NCBI GenBank assembly: GCA_028752905.1
Contig: JAQNBH010000017.1
Span: forward strand, 33,121,908 to 33,185,907
Reading direction: 5' to 3'
Source: Cladorhizidae sp. MBARI D1340-BT2
Taxonomy: Eukaryota; Porifera; Demospongiae; Poecilosclerida; Cladorhizidae
Length of the DNA stretch: 64,000 nt
Shown: piece by piece, positions 45,901 through 59,600 of the stretch
Layout of the letters: each line of letters starts with the position of its first letter
How positions within the stretch are numbered: position 1 is the first letter of the stretch
Made by a program: the position numbers and the translations under genes
Notes under the pieces: generated by a model
The model's input: the letters and a program-made list of their open reading frames with translations, nothing else
Told to the model about the DNA's origin: nothing
Database searches by the model: none

Positions 45901-48900
45901 TAGACCTTTAATTGATAGTTTTTCTTCATATATGTATGATTATATGTGTTGAATGAAGAGCAATATATCTGTGGAATATGATAATCCTCAACCTCTTTTC
46001 TCACTGTGGTATTGACCCAGTGCTTCTAAATATACACATTTCCATCTGTCTCACCCAGTCTGTTGTTGATCTGTGAATCACCTTCGATAATATCACTAAT
46101 TTACCTTGTCCTCTGAAAATTCCTGAAATTCTTCTTCACTCTTCTCTTTTGTAAGCATCATCCAGTTTATTCTATCATGTTTGGAAGAAACTTCAGGGCT
46201 CTGTGTAAGTATAAGCATCACTATTTACTTTGACCTCTGTAAGTGCCTTCTGTGATGCTTACCTTTTCTAGCAAAATAGCAACAGTCCCTTCTGGCTCTT
46301 GACTATGAGAATCCTCTGTGGGCTGCAGAAAAAGCAATTGTGTATGCCAATGAGCAACAAATGTCTCTATTTACCTTGCCCTCTGCAAGTCCCTTCAACT
46401 TTTCACCAGTGACCCTTTCTAAAAAAGTCATAGGCTTCATTTCATCTCGCTTGAGAGAATCCTCAGTGCTCTGCAGAGAAGTGAAACTTTGTATAGCAAT
46501 ATATATATAATCAATGTCACTATTTTACCTTCTCCTCCACACAATGACGCATCTTTTCATCTGTGTCCCTTTCCATTTCTTCTGAAAAAGTCAGAGGCTG
46601 TATTCCACCCTCTGTAATCTGTGGCAAAGAGGATTTAAATATGGTAAAACAACAATAATGTTACTATTTATACCTTGTCCTCTGCAGGTTGCTGCAAATC
46701 AACATCTGTTTCTCTTTCCTCCTCTTCTCCACTGGGACTAGATTTCCTTGACTTAGATTCTGCTTCAAAAAACTCCAAAGAGGATGGATTTATTGGGTCT
46801 GGAGCAAAATGTGTCTCTGTCTCAGGAGTGCTTTCATCTTTTTTTAATGGAAAGGAAGTGGACGGTCTCCTACCGATGGGACATAAACTCCCCTCATTAT
46901 CTCCATCAACTTTACACAATAAAGTCTCTTCTTCGCTGTCACTAGCATTAACATTCAATTCTTCACTCCATGCTGGACCACGAACATCAGCACTTCCCCT
47001 TCGATATTCGGTACGTATTCGATATTTTGTGGACTGCTTTCTTGTCAGAGATGGCTCAAGCATCATACTCTGGTTGGAGTAGTCTTGGAGGATGTATTTA
47101 ACAGGAGCACTTTCATAATGTGGATCATCAGAGAATGTGTGCGTTCCTCGATCAAAAGGGATGCATATTTCTCCAAGGAATTTGTTTTGTCTTGCTCTAG
47201 AATAACTCCACACTGTTAGCCACACAGTAGAATCCAGCAGATCTTCCATCGATATTGGAAACTACAAACGTATATTATAATTAAAAATTAATCTTAAAAT
47301 GCACTTGTGAAATCTTCTGGCCACTGATTCTATTATATGCTCATGTTCATATATTCAACTGTCACAGTCAGTTAAGCGAGTATTGTGAAAGCTATTGGAC
47401 AGTCAGGTAAGTGAGTCTTGTGGTGCTATTGGACAGTAAGGTAAGTATTGTATAGCTTTTGGAGAGTTAGGTAAGTGTGTATTGTGGCAGCTATTGGCCA
47501 TGCCTGCTTTACATGGGAAAACTTGTGATATACAAAGTAAGATTCAGTGATCATGGGGAGAACATACTTTGAAAGTTTCATTGAAGATAGGATTCCGAGT
47601 TTTCTTTATGATTTTTGTTTTCTTCTTGGAATCCTTGTTAGGAAGGAGGTACACCTTCACATAAGGATCTGACTCCGCTCCTTTCTGATTTGCTCCCGCA
47701 ATGTTGCTTGCTTTGATGATCCTCACTACAAGAGCTTTCCCATTGTAGTCAACTCCAACCTCAATTTCCCCTGATATGCTGTAGCCATCACCTTTTCCTA
47801 CTCTTTTCAATGTAAGCTCTAGAGGTTTTCGTAAAGGTAAAGACTTAGATTTGTGTTCCTGTAAAATAAGGTAGGGGAAAACACAAAGATTATATTTGTA
47901 ACAAACAAAACAAAGCAAAAACTTCCATGGCTACTGCAACAAATTTCCCGGCTACTGCAACAACTTCTCCGACTACTGCAACTACTTCCCCAGCTACTGC
48001 AACAACTTCTCCGGCTACTGCAACTACTTCCCTGGCTACTGCACCAACTTCCCCGGCTACTGCAATACCTTCCCTGGCTACTGCAAAAACTTCCCTGACT
48101 ACTTACACATACTTGGTAGTATGTAGTCTAGTACATGTGGTTATCTAGTGAGTTAAAATGTGATTATTTGTCTTGCAAGATGAGAGACTTGCTGGTTGAG
48201 TTTTAGAATATCTGAAATGGGAGTGGAGAAGTGGGACAAGTCATAACTTATGCACTTTGTTGTTAGAAAAATGCACACACTTGTAACTATTGAAATGGCA
48301 ATGAGTCCCAACTCACAGGCCTGCATGAGGACTTATATTCTTTTTTACCTCGTGAGTTCTTTTTTCCCCTTTGAGTATGTATATACACACAATTTAACAA
48401 TAGTGAGAATTTAAGTAAGGGAAAGAACTCAGCATATTCAAGGATTATAAAAAGCAAGTGTTAGAGAACAATGTGTCTTTAAGAACTTGAGGTTAAGAAA
48501 GGGAAGCAAACAGCACAAGGAATGGCAATATATGAAATCTACATGCACTCAATGCCATGGCATCTCTGGTTTCACTCGTCACTAGTATTTGTACGCCACG
48601 GAAGAGGTTAAACTTGCAGGAGACTGAACCTGCATTCATTCGCAGAGATAGTTCTTAAGCCATGTTATTTGCTCCATGCCCAACTCCCTTACCTCTCCTT
48701 TCCTGCAGTCATCTTATTTTCCTATAATCTGGTCTCCAGCTCCTCCTCATCCTTCTGATCTACCTACTTTTAAAGTTCTTCTTTTTTCATTGTGCCACAA
48801 TACATTCTGAAAGGCTACTCACTCCACAAGCTTGAGAACAAAAGGGTTATGGGGATGTTGGCATCCTGATTACAGAGTAGCTATTTGAATCTATGCCCTA

Positions 48901-51900
48901 AGATCTAGCTACTCCTTCTTCCTTGATGACAACAGCCAGATTTGGGAATCAATAAGTGTGAGGAAAATGTTTTGGAAAAGCGCCAAGTGTAAGCCGTCAA
49001 TTATCCACACTGCTCAAGCATTCATTTCTGGTTGGGTTGCTGTCATAGTTGTGCTGACTAAAGCATAATGATACAGTACTACTCACCTGTTTCATGGAAC
49101 TGACTGACTAGCTAATAATAACAACAGATTGAAAGAGTAAATTAACTCCTGCAGACACTGCCGTGGAGGATGGATGTTGAGAAAGCAGGTAAGAAGCCCT
49201 AAATTAACAAGTCTGTGTAGCAATTCATGATTCACAAGACTCGCTGCCACTCTTCACCAAGCTGTCTGGGTTCATACCAGAGTCCAGTTGAGTATACTGT
49301 TTTTCTGAATGTCTACCTTCGATGTTGGTCAGTCAGGAAGGGGTATGCTCCTGCTGGTCTTACTGGACACACTGACCTGGCCCTATTGGGCCTGCTTGAC
49401 CCATTAAATTGGCTGAAAAATTCTGGGGAATGGCAAGATTAAGATTTTAGGCCTTTGGTTCCAAACTATCTCTTTCGCCACTCAGTAGAGGTTTACATGG
49501 TGATGGAACCTCAACCACTTCCATCAGCAGTCTGATTCAACTTTGCAACAATCATTGGTTGCAACTACACCAACATAGCAGAACTAATGCGCAGCTCATA
49601 ACGCACATGCTCAGGACCAATGACACCATGAAGATTGATGAAAAATGCCATCAACAGTTCCGCAATCGGGCAATGAAGCCGCCTAATGTTTATATGCATA
49701 GGGCACCTCACACATATTAACTTCTGAGATCAATGTTTAAGAGAGAGGTGAACCTGTGACCTCTTCAATTACAATAGAGAGTCGTAGGTTGTACCAAGTT
49801 ATCAGGTAAGCATATACAGTGAGTTGAGAGAGGGTGGCTACATACTTGGAGGCCTCTGGCTGGTACACTCTTTAGGTATGTCTGATAAAATAGTGGTTCC
49901 ACCCCCCCCCCCCCCCCCCCCTCCCCCCCCTCATAATCATGTACACTATTATTTTACCTTGTCCTCAGCAAGAACCTTCAACTTTTTATCTGTGTCCCTT
50001 CCTGTTTCTTCTGGAAAAGACATGGGCTTTATTTCATCATGTTTGAAAGAACCCTCAGTGCTCTGCAGAAAAGTGTATATGTATTATAATCACCTTCTCA
50101 ATAATCAACTTCAAATTGTATTCACTCTATGCTTCGACTAGATGCCCTAGCCTTCAATCAAAAATAATGAGATGCTAAAGCTCACATAATCCTGCTATAT
50201 ACTGTTAGCTAGCTATCCACCACATGCCAGTACATGTGTCTAGCTAATGTATATGGAAAAATATATCAATATCATTATTTTACCTTGTCCTCTGCAAGAA
50301 TCTTCAACTTTTCTTCTGTGTCCCTTTCCATTTCTTCTGAAATAGAAAGCTGCTTTATTCCAACTAGGTTGGAAGAATCCTCAATGCTCTGTAGCAAACA
50401 ATAGTTCAAATTTAAAAAAAATCAATAATGTTACTATTCATACCTTGTCCTCTGCAACTTGCTGCAAATCTTCATTTATTTTGCTTTCCTCCTCTTCTTC
50501 ACTTGGACCGGATTTAGTTGATTCAGCCTTGGAGTCTGGTTTTACAGGAACTTCAGAATAAGATGATTTGGTTGTCTCAGGAGTGCTTTCATACTTTTTA
50601 ATGGAAGTGGAGGACATCCTCCTATCACTAGGACATATTTTCCTGTCGGTATCTTCCTCAGCTTCACTCAAAAAAGGCTCTTCATCGCTGTCACTAGCAT
50701 TAGCATTCAGTTCTTCACTCGGTAGCATATCAGGTGCAGAAATAATAATTTCAGGTGGTTTACTTTCAATTTCGGTACGTATTCGATATGTTGTGGTGCC
50801 CTTTCTTGTCAGAGATGGCTCTAGCATCATTCTCTGGTTGGAGTAGTCTTGGAGGATGTATTTAACAGGAGCACTTTCATAATGTGGGTCATCAGAGAAT
50901 GTGTGCGTTCCTCGATCAAAAGGGATGCATATTTCTCCAAGGAATTTGTTTTGTCTTGCTCTAGCATAGCTCCACAGTGTTAGCCACAGTGTAGAGTCCA
51001 GCAGATCTTCCATCAATATTGGAAACTATGATCATATTACAAATTTTTTTTTAATGGCAGTATCTCAGAATATATTATACAAAATATGTTATCTTCCTAC
51101 CACATTTTTACCACATTTTTAATGTGCTAATTCAGTAAGTGAGTATTGTGTAGCTATTGGACAGTCAGGTAAGTGAGTATTGTGGTAGCTATTGGACAGT
51201 CAGGTAAGTGAGTGTTGTGGTAGCTATTGGAGAGTCAGGTAAGTGAGTATTGTGGTAGCTATTGGACAGTCAGGTAAGTGAGTGTTGTGGTAGCTATTGG
51301 AGAGTCAGGTAAGTGAGTATTGTGTAGCTATTGGACAGTCAGGTAAGTGAGTGTTGTGGTAGCTATTGGAGAGTCAGGTAAGTGAGTATTATGGTAGGTA
51401 TTGGACAGTCAGGTAAGTGAGTATTGTGGTAGCTACAGTCAGGTAACGAGTATTGTGGTAGACAGTCAGGTAAGTATTGTGGGAGCTATTGGACAGTAAG
51501 TGAGTATTGTGTAGCTATTGGACAGTCAGGTAAGTGAGTATTGTGTAGCTATTGGACAGTCAGGTAAGTGAGTGTTGTGGTAGCTATTGGAGAGTCAGGT
51601 AAGTGAGTATTGTGTAGCTATTGGACAGTCAGGTAAGTGAGTGTTGTGGTAGCTATTGGAGAGTCAGGTAAGTGAGTATTATGGTAGGTATTGGACAGTC
51701 AGGTAAGTGAGTATTGTGGTAGCTACAGTCAGGTAACGAGTATTGTGGTAGACAGTCAGGTAAGTATTGTGGGAGCTATTGGACAGTAAGTGAGTATTGT
51801 GTAGCTATTGGACAGTCAGGTAAGTGAGTATTGTGGTAGCTACAGTCAGGTAACGAGTATTGTGGTAGACAGTCAGGTAAGTATTGTGGGAGCTATTGGA

Positions 51901-53402
51901 CAGACAGGTAATTGAATATTGTGGTAGCTATTGAACAGTGAATACTGTGGGAGTTATTGGCCATGTCTACTTTACTGGGGGAAGTAATATATAGCACATA
52001 CAGTAAGTATAGGTGCACATACTTTGAACGTTTCGTTGAAGATAGGATTCTGAGTTTTTTTAACGATTTTAGTTTTCCTCTTGGATTCCTTGTGAGGAAG
52101 GAGGTAGAGCTTCACAAATGGATCTGAGTGTGTACCATCATGGTATACTCCTGCAACATTGCTTGCTTTTGTGATCCTCACTACAAGAGCTTTCCCATCG
52201 TAGTCAACTCCAACCTCAATTTCCCCTGATATGCTGTAGCCATCACCTTTTCCTATTCTCTTCAATGAAAGCTCTGGAGGTTTTGGTGAAGCATAAGATT
52301 TATTTTCCTGCAGAGCAGCCAAGTAAGTAATGCAGGATCAATACAAGTATTATATAGACAAAATAAACAAAGGTGAGTCAATTGCAATAGCTTTCTAGGC
52401 TAGATGCCCAATGCCTATATTGGGATGGAGGGGTGAGGAAAAGTGGATTAAGCATGTAGTAATGCACCATTCAGTGCATCTATTTATAAGTTGCATGCAA
52501 GTGCATCAGTGCAATAGTAACGAGTCTCTTCTCTGAATACCTACTCACTTCAAACACATAAATTGTAGACTTTCTGTTCTGCACAACTTAGAATCATTGC
52601 ACAAAACGACATTTTGGTTAGCATGCTTTGGACACTTTGGACTTCCTCAGATGATCAATTGTGAAGTGACACAAGTTCTTCCTGATCTGAAAACCGCGAC
52701 TTTGATGTTGAACTTCCTGCAGACCTTCCTGATATCTTTACTCATCCCTGCTGCACAATGAATCTCTACCATAGGATCCTTCTTTTTAGACCTCTCATTG
52801 CCTGTATCAGTGTGTAGGAAGTTCAACATCAAAGTCGTGTTCAGATCGACAAGAACTCTGAGGACACAACCAAGGAGAGTGAAGGATGTTTTACCAGCTA
52901 ATATGCACTCGTGCATTGTGTACCACATCCCTCATAGCTGTGAGAAATACTACATAGGGGAGACCATCAAAAGACTGGAGACCATCAAAAGACTGGAGAC
53001 CAGAGTGAAATAAAATCGAGATGACTATAGAAATTGTGCTAAAGAATGGAAGCCACCATCTTGGACCAAAAACAGGCCAGAAGATGAGATATTGCACATC
53101 ATACCAGCAGCAAAGTGTGAGCAATTCAATCGAGACTGTAGAATGGACTTGCCTGGTTGCTGGAGAGCCACTCTCAATAGCCTGAACTTGAAACCACAAC
53201 CACCACAATTTTTTTAATTTGTTTGTTTGTCTTTTGTTTGTTTGTCTGTTTATTTAATTTATTATTGTTTATTATTTTAATTATATATTTTTTGGTTTGT
53301 CTGTATTTTTATTAAATTTTTTTTTATTAATTAATTTGTTTGTTTATTTATTTATTTGTTTATATAGCTATATTTTATTATTTATTTATGTTTGTTCCAT
53401 TT

Positions 53403-53493
<91 letters not shown>

Positions 53494-53553
53494 TAATAAT
53501 AATAATAATGATATGATAATGATATGATAATAATAATAATTATAATTATAATA

Positions 53554-53636
<83 letters not shown>

Positions 53637-56600
53637 TAAAAAAACAACTGTGGAATGACTGCTGGGAAGCTACTCTGAAGAGCCTGAACTTGAAGCTATG
53701 AACATCATAATTACATTTTCTATTTATATAATATTTAATACTATTATTATCATTATCATTCACATTATTATTTTTATTTCTTATTTATTATCTGTTTATT
53801 AATTAAATTTTATTATTATTATTAATTATTATTATTATTATCATTAGTTTTGTTGTTGTTATTGTTGTTTTGTTATTGCTGTTTTGTTGATATTGTTGTT
53901 GTTGTTGTTATTATTATTATTATATTATTAAATTTTTCCATTTTATTTTTATTATTATTATTATTATTATGTAGTTGTTGTTTCATTTATTTTTTATTAT
54001 TTTTTGTTCTTTTAATTTTGATTTTTTGATTTTTTTGTTTTTGTTTTGTTGTTATTTATTATTATTATTATTAATTTATTATTTATTGATTGATTTTTAT
54101 TATTTTATTTTATTGATTGATTTTTATTGGTTGATTTATTTATTTATGATTTATTGATTTTTATTTAATTTTTTTTTTACATTTTTTGTTTTGTTGTTAT
54201 TGTGGTTGTTTTTACATCCAGTGCACGTGCTAGGTGTGTGCACTGGTACCTGCTAGCTACCGGTATATATAATAGGCTCACGCGAGCCTTAGCATCTAGA
54301 GCACCTAGTTGAAACGTCGAGTGAATAAAATTTGAAGTTGATTATTGAGAAGGTGATTTTAATGTTATCATTTGGACTGAGAGTTCATTGAGAATTAAAT
54401 TTTTTTAATTTTTTTATTTTTATTTTTTATTTACCTGGTTCATGTGCTAGACGCATGTGCCAGTTCATGTGTTGGACATGTGTGCCGGTTCACGTGCTGG
54501 ACACATATGCCATACACGGTGGATAGCTAGCTACAAGTCTATAGCAGGCTCACGTGAGTCTTAGCATCTGATTATTCCTGATTAAGGCTAGAGCATCTAG
54601 TCAAAACATCGAGAGAATACAACTTCAAGTTGATTATTGAGACAGTTATTGTTGCAACCTGCAGTTATATCTATCCCTGGACTTGAAGCTGAAACAAGTT
54701 CACTAGATGCCAGAAAGTTGTACCTCGTATGACTGTCTCTACAAAACTTTGTGTGGAAAAAGCAAAGCATAAGTGCAACTTCAGATCTGTTTCCTTTGTG
54801 TATACTAAACAAACTTATGGCTTCTAGGTGGAGAAAATATTCACTCATCACCAAGAAGCAGGGAACTAGAACCTCAACATGAGTGTAGTGCACCTTAAAA
54901 TTGTCATTTGGTTTGCCTACTTGGGTTTTAAGATGTCAAAGAGGTAATTGGGAGGGAAGACAACAACTTTTCACAAAACACCTTGTCTAACATTCTTGGG
55001 GGGATGGGGGGGGATTTTGGATGATATTTATATGCAGTAAGGCACCTGACTGGCACATGGGAATGTCCATATACCTATGCAGCAAGAGAGAGGTGAAACC
55101 ATGAGATATCTCTGATCGTGGATAGAAAGCATTACATTCTACCAAGTTTTTGATCTCAGCTAAGTTCTAATTCAGAGAGACTTGGTAGCTGAAGATCTAT
55201 ACAGCATTCCTTAACACTTGTGAGCAGGCATGGCATCCTCGGTGACAGCAACCTGGATCTCAATAGAGGGAATAAGTTCCTCATCCAGCAATAGGGGTAA
55301 ATTGTGTGTCACTGTCATTATTCACAATTTTTTACGCTCAATTCGACCCACAGAGGCATTAAGTGGGCAACCAGGTGTTATTCTATGACTAAGTTTCCCT
55401 CTGGTATGTTCTTTAGGTATGTCATATATGAATAAATGATCCATACTCCCACCATGTACACTCTTATTTTACCTTGTCCTCTGCAAGTTCCTTCAACTTT
55501 TTATCTGTGCTCTTTTCCATTTCTTCTGGAAAACTGACTGGCTTCATTTCAAATAGGCTGGAAGCATCCTCTGTGCTCTGCATAAAAGAACAATTAAATA
55601 TGATAGAAACATTTCAATAATGTCAAAATGTTATACCTTGTTCTCTGCAAGTTGCTGCAAATCAACATCTGTTTCTCTTTCCTCCTCTTCTCCACTGGGA
55701 CTAGATTTCCTTGACTTGACTTCAGAGGTGAGTTTTGCAAGAAGATCAAAAGCAGGTGGGTTTGTTGGGATTGGAGGAATCTGTGACAATGTCTCAGGAG
55801 TGCTTCCACACTTTTCAGCTGTAATGGAGGTGGACAGCCTCCTATCACTGGAACATAAATTCTCCTCAGTGGCTTCTTCAATTTCACTCATATTACTCTC
55901 TCCACCACTGTCGCTAGAATGAACATTCAATTCTTCACTCTGTACTGAAACAGCAGCACTTGCTCTTCGATACTTGGTACGTATTCGATAAACTGTGGAG
56001 TCTTTTCTTGTCAGAGGTGGCTCAAGGATGATCCTCTGGTTGGAGTAGTCTTGGAGGATGTATTTAACAGGAGGACTTTTATAACTTGGATCAGCGGAGA
56101 ATGTATACCTATCTGGATCAAAAGGGATGCCTATTTCTCCAATGAATTTGTCTTGCTTTGATCTTACATAGCTCCACACTGTTAGCCACAGAGTAGAATC
56201 CAGCAGCTTTTTCATCGATATTGGAAACTATACAATTTAAAATTAATCATCTAAAAAATATTTAAGTAGATCTATAAATATATACTTGCTATAAAATTCT
56301 TGCCAATGATTCTATTGTTTCTTTATGTTCATATAGTAAAGTGTCAGAATCAGGTAAGTAAGTATTGAGGCAGTAATTGGCCATGCCTACTTTACATGGG
56401 AAAACTTGCAATATACAGTTTAAGTAACCAAGATGAGAAATAAGTACATACTTTGAAAGTTTCGTTGAAGATAGGATTCCGAGTTTTCTTTATGATTTTT
56501 GTTTTCTTCTTGGAATCCTTGTGAGGAAGGAGGCACAGCTTCACGTAAGGATCTGACCCCACACCTTTCTGATTTACTCCCGCAATGTTGCTTGCTTTCA

Positions 56601-59600
56601 CAATCCTCACTACAAGAGCTTTCCCATTGTAGTCAACTCCAACCTCAATTTCCCCTGATATGCTGTAGCCATCACTTTTTCCTCTTCTGTTCAATATAAG
56701 CTTCTGAGATTTTCCTGAAGGCAAACTCTTAGATTTGCTTTTCTGCAAAGCAGTAAAAATAAGGCAGTGTAAGTAAAAGGATGACATATATATAATAGAC
56801 AAAATAAATCCTACTGCAACAACATCCCCCCTGGCTACTTGCATGTGCTTATCTGGCACAACTCATCAGCACGAAAAAATTTGCATAAGAAATAAAAAAC
56901 TCAGCAAATTCAAAGTTAGAACTCTATGTATAAATGACATTGATCTTTTAAGAATTTGAAGTTAACAGCACAAGGTATTACTACATGTTATAAATGTATG
57001 CGATCTACATCTATTCAATGCCATGGCTACAACCTTATCATGAATCAACTTCTGTTATAGAGGAATTTGAGACACTTGAGAGGGAGATTACATTTCTGAG
57101 AGAGAACAAAGCAAAGAGATGCATTCTGGAAGTGAACCTAGAATATCAGAGGAGCTACATAAAATTCATGGTGCTTCCACCAGCACATGATGCATGGCAT
57201 CCAGAAAGAGTGGATATCAGAGTACCAGCAAGGATTTCTACGAGCTATAGGTCACCAGCAGAAGTAAAAAATCTGGTACCCAATGTTCATGACAAGAAAC
57301 AATATTTATTTCACTGTTGCAATCTAAAGTTGTATCTATCCCCAGGCATGAGGATGAAATAGGTTCAATTTGAGATTTGCCCATGGTTGAAGGCCATGAT
57401 AAAGAGTATTGCAAGAAGTAGTTCGCCAGAGATTATGAGAAGAATCTGTACAAACACTTGAAGAACTCTGTCTTTAGCAAGACTATGGAAAACAAGTGGA
57501 CAACAAGTTTGGTGCACCCTCGGAAGAGGAGAAGCTACACCGACTCATCAACAAGTCCTCCTATGCATAAAGCAGAATCTTTAATGATGATCCATAGAGC
57601 TGTCTTTGAGATTCCCTTGATCCGATACCCAATTCTTGAGCATCTCCACCCAGGACACAATTTTTAGAACTGTTATGCAGGCAAATATCTACGGGTGCTG
57701 AACACATAATTATGATAACAACCCCACCCCAATTAATTTCATCCCAGATTATATTGAATGCAATGAAATCATAGGTGTGTTCTATATATTGATGTTGCTC
57801 ATCCTAGAACACCCGGAATACCATCTAACTAATTCCTTCTTTCTTGGTCCGCTGCTCTGCAATACTTTGCAAAATGTCAGGGCACAATTGGAGGAGTTTG
57901 TTACTTCAGACAACATATGTGCTATCCCTGGAACCCATTTCTATTAAGGTGGGTGCTGATGTCTTTGCTTGCTCGAGACATGTATCCATCAGTATATCCA
58001 GTGTCACTACTCTACAAAGCTTGCATTCTTGTCATGGAAAAAGTGAAGCTTAACAACCTTGGATCCATTTTCTCCTATCTTTCACATTGCTTTCATATAT
58101 ATTAAATGATAATGGCTCTATGAGGAGAAAATGCTTGCTGATTTCCAGGAGGTACATGTTGTAGTCCATATTCATGCCTGCGGCAAAATTGAATCTTGAG
58201 CCAGTTGTCCAGCACACCCAAAAATTGCCATTCAGTTTGCATCCTTGTGCTTCAAGACGTCAAAGTGGATAATTGGAAAGAGGGCAACAAAGTCCTCAGA
58301 AGACCTAACAGTTTTGGGGAGGAAAATACTGCATGATATTTATGTGCAGCAGGACACCTTTCACATGGGAATAGCTTCCTGCATCTATGTACCCATGAAA
58401 GAAAGGGTTGTGTGACATCTCTGATCGTGTTAGAGAGCAGTATGTTCTACCAAGTTTTGATGTCAGGTGAGTGCACATCTAGATAGACTGGAGAGCTGAA
58501 GGTCATAAAATGATCCACAGCAATCCCTGATACTTTGAAGTCAGCACACCATCTTTGGTGATGATACAGAGGAAAAACTCAGTGAATTTATGGACTTGGA
58601 TTTCAATAGAGAAAATAGCATTCTCATCCAGTACCAGGGGGAAACCAGTGTTGCTGTTATTGTGAAAATAGAGTGCACCATAATGCATTCCCAATTAATT
58701 CAAGTACACTCGTGGGAACTTCCAATGTGTAGTCAGGTGGTGGACCATGACTTACTTGGCCTCTGATTGGATTGACCCCTATTTCAAAATGGCGGACAAA
58801 AAGAAAAGTTTATATCTCAGCTAAAACTCACATTTGCAGCTTCTCAGTTTCCTATAAGCATGCTTTGAATCATTCATGAAGGTAGTAAACCGGAATCCCA
58901 AGGAAACCATGAAAATATTTTTGGCAGTATCTTGTATACATCTCTGTATCTGTTGATATATTTACCCACTTTCCACCTGCACATAACTTGCATAGAATAT
59001 ATCAGTTCGTTACAATTTCTGCTACCAAAAAAAACTCCAATCATGATTGCAGCAACTAATCTGTTTCTCGAACTGAACAAATGCACGAAGCAGCTGCACA
59101 TTTTGACAATAGTTAACAGTATACAGACCTTCAGCAAAAGTATGTACCTACTTATGATGCATGTATCTATGAATATATATGATTGGCATGTGTATACTTC
59201 AGTAATAAAAGTGGCAAATAATAACATCTATGATTCCTTAGTTCTGGTCTTATACTCATTAACTTCTTGTAGGTGGTTGCTTCAACAAATAAAAGGCAAA
59301 AATGTTTTATTTAAGAACATATTTTGCATTGACTAGTCTAAAAAGAAATGAAACAAGAATTTGCCAATGTAAACCATAAACATTTACAGGAATCCTTTGC
59401 CTGTTAATATAATTGTATATTAACAGGTAAAGGGTCCAGTAAATGTTTGTGGTCTACATTGGTAAATCCTTGTTTCACATCTTTTTTTGACTGACTAAAT
59501 TATCAACCCAAAACATAGTTTTGCTCTAACATAAAACATTTTTCTCGTGTTCTTTATGTCAGGAAGGAAAAAATGATCCTTCACTCTCACAATTTATTCT

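Noticed and set aside
51125..51960. Real splice donors of a plus-strand gene
   Set aside because: They are repeated within a minisatellite with no exons between them. I keep only the U1-binding idea as a finding.
53386..53763. 125-codon minus-strand ORF rich in Tyr
   Set aside because: Translation of (AAT)n and neighbouring AT repeats.
58874..59336. Overlapping 117- and 134-codon ORFs on both strands
   Set aside because: No recognisable domain, AT-rich composition, no paralogue in the window, and mutual overlap. Probably chance.
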